Positions 13,674 to 15,556 of a stretch of DNA of 15,556 nucleotides are shown piece by piece (position 1 is the stretch's first letter; every line of letters starts with the position of its first letter). Location of the stretch: contig CAAGHW010000091.1 in NCBI GenBank assembly GCA_900769765.1, positions 1 to 15,556 of the forward strand, in the 5' to 3' direction. The position numbers and the translations under genes were made by a program. The notes below the pieces were generated by a model. The model had not been told where the DNA came from. It saw only the letters and a program-made list of their open reading frames with translations, and searched no databases. The DNA is from Bacteroidaceae bacterium. Lineage in GTDB: Bacteria; Bacteroidota; Bacteroidia; Bacteroidales; Bacteroidaceae.

Positions 13674-14513
13674 ATGATACTGATAGCTGACAGCGGTTCA
13701 ACAAAGACAGATTGGGTTCTTCATGACGGAAATGCCATTGTATTCAGGACAAACACACAAGGCCTTAACCCGACACTACAGAATGCAGAAGATATATATA
13801 AGGTAATAAGTTCAGAGCTTGACGGCAAGATAGCATCTGACGCACCCGCAACTATATACTTCTACGGTGCAGGTTGTGCTTACGAAACAGCAGACAACCG
13901 TATGAGGGAAGCCCTTGAACAATATTTCACCACGAGAGACATACACATCCACAGCGACCTGCTTGCTGCGGCACGCGCTCTATGCGGCCACGAGGAAGGC
14001 ATAGCATGTATTCTTGGCACAGGCTCCAACTCATGCCTGTTCGACGGAGAGAAAATAACCGACAACACACCATCGTTAGGATACATTCTTGGCGACGAAG
14101 GCAGCGGCGCGCACTTGGGCCGTCAGCTTGTCAGCGACTGCATAAAGAAACAGTTCTCGAACGATTTGCGCGAGAAATTCCTGAAGGAATACAATCTCGA
14201 CGTGGCAACCATCCTCGAGAGAGTATATCACACCCCACTTCCAAACCGTTGGTTGGCAAGCCTTACCCCATTCCTTTACGAGAACAAGAAAAACCCCGAG
14301 ATACAAAGACTTCTAAAACACTGCTTTACACAATTTTTCCAACGCAACACCATGATTTATCGTCGTTCGTGGTTGCCCATACATGTAATAGGCGGCGTGG
14401 GGGTGCATTTCGCGACAGAAATAAAAGAGACAGCCGAAAGTTTGGGACTCTCCGTTGGAAACATTGTAGAAAGCCCAATGGCAGGACTTATCGAATATCA
14501 CAAAACAATTTAA
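13674..14513 (+). CDS. BadF/BadG-family sugar kinase (GlcNAc/MurNAc kinase-like)
   Basis: A 279-residue cytoplasmic kinase of the ASKHA (actin-like ATPase) superfamily. ATP-site motifs are all present: phosphate-1 ADSGSTKTDW (5-14, Asp6), the region SDLLAAARAL (94-103) with Asp95 as likely catalytic base, phosphate-2 GTGSNS (115-120), GDEGSGAHLG (140-149) and the adenosine motif VIGGVGVHF (238-246). Small single-domain members include N-acetylglucosamine kinases and the MurNAc kinase MurK of Tannerella; the Bad subunits themselves also belong here, but nothing suggests benzoyl-CoA reductase, which needs partner subunits. With an AmpG-like permease just upstream, phosphorylation of a salvaged amino sugar is the best guess. 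No MurQ etherase is visible in the window. The ATG at 13674 is preferred to an in-frame TTG at 13668. The stop is 10 nt before the next gene. Confidence 0.85.
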   Translation: MILIADSGSTKTDWVLHDGNAIVFRTNTQGLNPTLQNAEDIYKVISSELDGKIASDAPATIYFYGAGCAYETADNRMREALEQYFTTRDIHIHSDLLAAARALCGHEEGIACILGTGSNSCLFDGEKITDNTPSLGYILGDEGSGAHLGRQLVSDCIKKQFSNDLREKFLKEYNLDVATILERVYHTPLPNRWLASLTPFLYENKKNPEIQRLLKHCFTQFFQRNTMIYRRSWLPIHVIGGVGVHFATEIKETAESLGLSVGNIVESPMAGLIEYHKTI

Positions 14514-14523
14514 ATTTTATATC

Positions 14524-15549
14524 ATGAAAAAAGTATTGACATCTATTTTCGCATGTGCTATTGCAATAATGGCAATGTCATGCAACGACTACCTTAAACC
14601 GGCTAAGGTAACAAAGGGCGACAAGAACGAGATGGACACCCTCTCTTACGTTATTGGTCAGAACATCGGCAACAGCATTGTAAACGGCATTATGCCACAG
14701 CTCAAGGCCGACTACGACCTGATTGTAAAGACACTCGAGCAGACAGCACTCGGCAAGGAGGAGATCAAAGTTGAAGGTGTTAAAATCAGCAAGCAGACCA
14801 TCAACGAGCTCGGCCAGCAGTATCTCGGCCCTGAACTCAACAAGAGAGTTATGGCAGCAATGCAGGATTCAACAGGCATGACCGAAGTATTTACCGACGC
14901 AAAGGAAAAAGCTATCGCATCAGCAATTCTTGGAGCAAACATCGGTTTCGGTTTGTCAGAGTCAGAACTTCCACTTGAGACAACATGGATCTTGAATGCT
15001 GTTGAGGACTTGAAAAACAACGACAACAAGTTGGAGCAGGCAGATGCTACAAGCTTTATGCAGACCTACTACACCGTAACACTTCCCGAGCAGAGCAAGA
15101 AGGAGTCTGAGGAGTGGCTCGCAGCTATGGCAAAGAAGAAAGGTGCACAGGTTACAGAATCAGGCATCGTATACATCATCAGAGAGGCAGGTTGCGACTC
15201 TATCAGAGCCATCAACGATACAGACAAGGTAAAAGTTCTCTACACAGGTAGAACATGCTACGGCAAGGTATTCGATTCTAACGTATGGAACGACATGCCT
15301 GCACAACGCCAGGAGATGATGAAGGCATACCGTCCTGACGACGCAGGCAAGGACAGCCCTATCGAGTTCGGTTTGAACCAGGTTATCAAAGGATGGACCG
15401 AGGGTATGAAACTCATTGGCAAGGGCGGTAAGATTACATTGTGGATTCCTTCGGAACTCGCATATGGCGAGAGAGGTACAGGACAGGACATAGGTCCTAA
15501 CGCTGCACTCCGTTTCGATGTAGAGTTGCTCGAGGTAAACGGAAAATAA
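14524..15549 (+). CDS. Lipoprotein FKBP-type peptidyl-prolyl cis-trans isomerase
   Basis: A 341-residue periplasm-facing folding factor that isomerises prolyl bonds. The N-terminus MKKVLTSIFACAIAIMAMSC is a lipoprotein signal with the acyl-acceptor Cys at 20. DTLSYVIGQNIGNSI (38-52) opens the FKBP N-terminal (dimerisation) region, helical up to about 200. The FKBP domain occupies about 230-338 and keeps the pocket residues known from FKBP12: Tyr240, Phe250-Asp251 (KVFDS), Val287-Ile288 and Trp291 (QVIKGW), Tyr314 (ELAYGERG) and Phe331 (LRFDVEL), so it should be active. The loop after FDS (253-280, with QRQEMMKAYRPDDAGKD) is roughly 20 residues longer than usual. It follows the kinase by 10 nt and has no visible promoter, so the two are probably co-transcribed. 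LspA from this window would be needed to mature it. Confidence 0.93.
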   Translation: MKKVLTSIFACAIAIMAMSCNDYLKPAKVTKGDKNEMDTLSYVIGQNIGNSIVNGIMPQLKADYDLIVKTLEQTALGKEEIKVEGVKISKQTINELGQQYLGPELNKRVMAAMQDSTGMTEVFTDAKEKAIASAILGANIGFGLSESELPLETTWILNAVEDLKNNDNKLEQADATSFMQTYYTVTLPEQSKKESEEWLAAMAKKKGAQVTESGIVYIIREAGCDSIRAINDTDKVKVLYTGRTCYGKVFDSNVWNDMPAQRQEMMKAYRPDDAGKDSPIEFGLNQVIKGWTEGMKLIGKGGKITLWIPSELAYGERGTGQDIGPNAALRFDVELLEVNGK

Positions 15550-15556
15550 TCAATTC

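Noticed and set aside
13674..14513. Reading the BadF/BadG-type gene as part of a benzoyl-CoA or hydroxyacyl-CoA dehydratase system
   Set aside because: No dehydratase or reductase subunits and no Cys-rich iron-sulfur site are present; size and context fit a sugar kinase better.
1..15556. Defence system, prophage, integrative element or CRISPR array
   Set aside because: No integrase, transposase, phage structural, restriction, toxin-antitoxin or Cas-like protein and no regularly spaced direct repeats were seen; gene content is mainly housekeeping.

Overview
The window looks like chromosomal DNA of a Bacteroidales bacterium, most likely a Prevotellaceae-type organism. Several start regions carry the Bacteroidetes sigma-factor promoter pattern (TTTG, about 20 nt, TAnnTTTG). 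Shine-Dalgarno sites are absent and leaders are A/T-rich. A secreted protein combines PCMD-like and GEVED-like domains with a C-terminal tail ending GIYIINGKKVFIKK, typical of Prevotella-like secreted proteins. The genus assignment rests on recognised protein styles, not on a database search.

Layout. (1) 130-903 (+): TrmH/SpoU-family RNA 2'-O-methyltransferase, closed by an intrinsic terminator at 941-972. (2) 889-6458 (-): a cluster transcribed leftwards as ileS, a DksA/TraR-like regulator, lspA, a DUF4296 lipoprotein and a probable 88-codon gene, driven by a textbook promoter at 6493-6524. (3) 6543-7982 (-): a two-domain protein joining an AmgK-like phosphotransferase domain to the C-terminal domain of RapZ, with its own promoter at 8005-8036. 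(4) 8089-10458 (-): a 789-residue secreted multidomain protein, terminated at 8033-8073. (5) 10459-10860: an AT-rich divergent intergenic region with promoter elements and two palindromes. (6) 10861-12195 (+): glutamate dehydrogenase with a very strong terminator. (7) 12274-13563 (+): AmpG-like permease. (8) 13674-14513 and 14524-15549 (+): BadF/BadG-type sugar kinase and a lipoprotein FKBP-type peptidyl-prolyl isomerase, closely spaced and probably co-transcribed.

How the genes may work together. Most are housekeeping genes (tRNA charging, RNA modification, lipoprotein maturation, ammonia assimilation). A second theme is amino-sugar and cell-wall recycling: an AmpG-like permease, a BadF-type kinase of the class that includes GlcNAc/MurNAc kinases, and an AmgK-like kinase fused to RapZ-C, the domain that senses amino-sugar status in enterobacteria. 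The APH-RapZ fusion is the most intriguing protein here. Other points of note are a GIHH (GxHH) signature in IleRS in place of HxGH, a DksA-like protein that has lost three of its four zinc cysteines but kept the coiled-coil tip motif, and a permease whose promoter implies a leaderless mRNA. I saw no transposons, CRISPR arrays, tRNAs or rRNAs, and no defence or phage genes.
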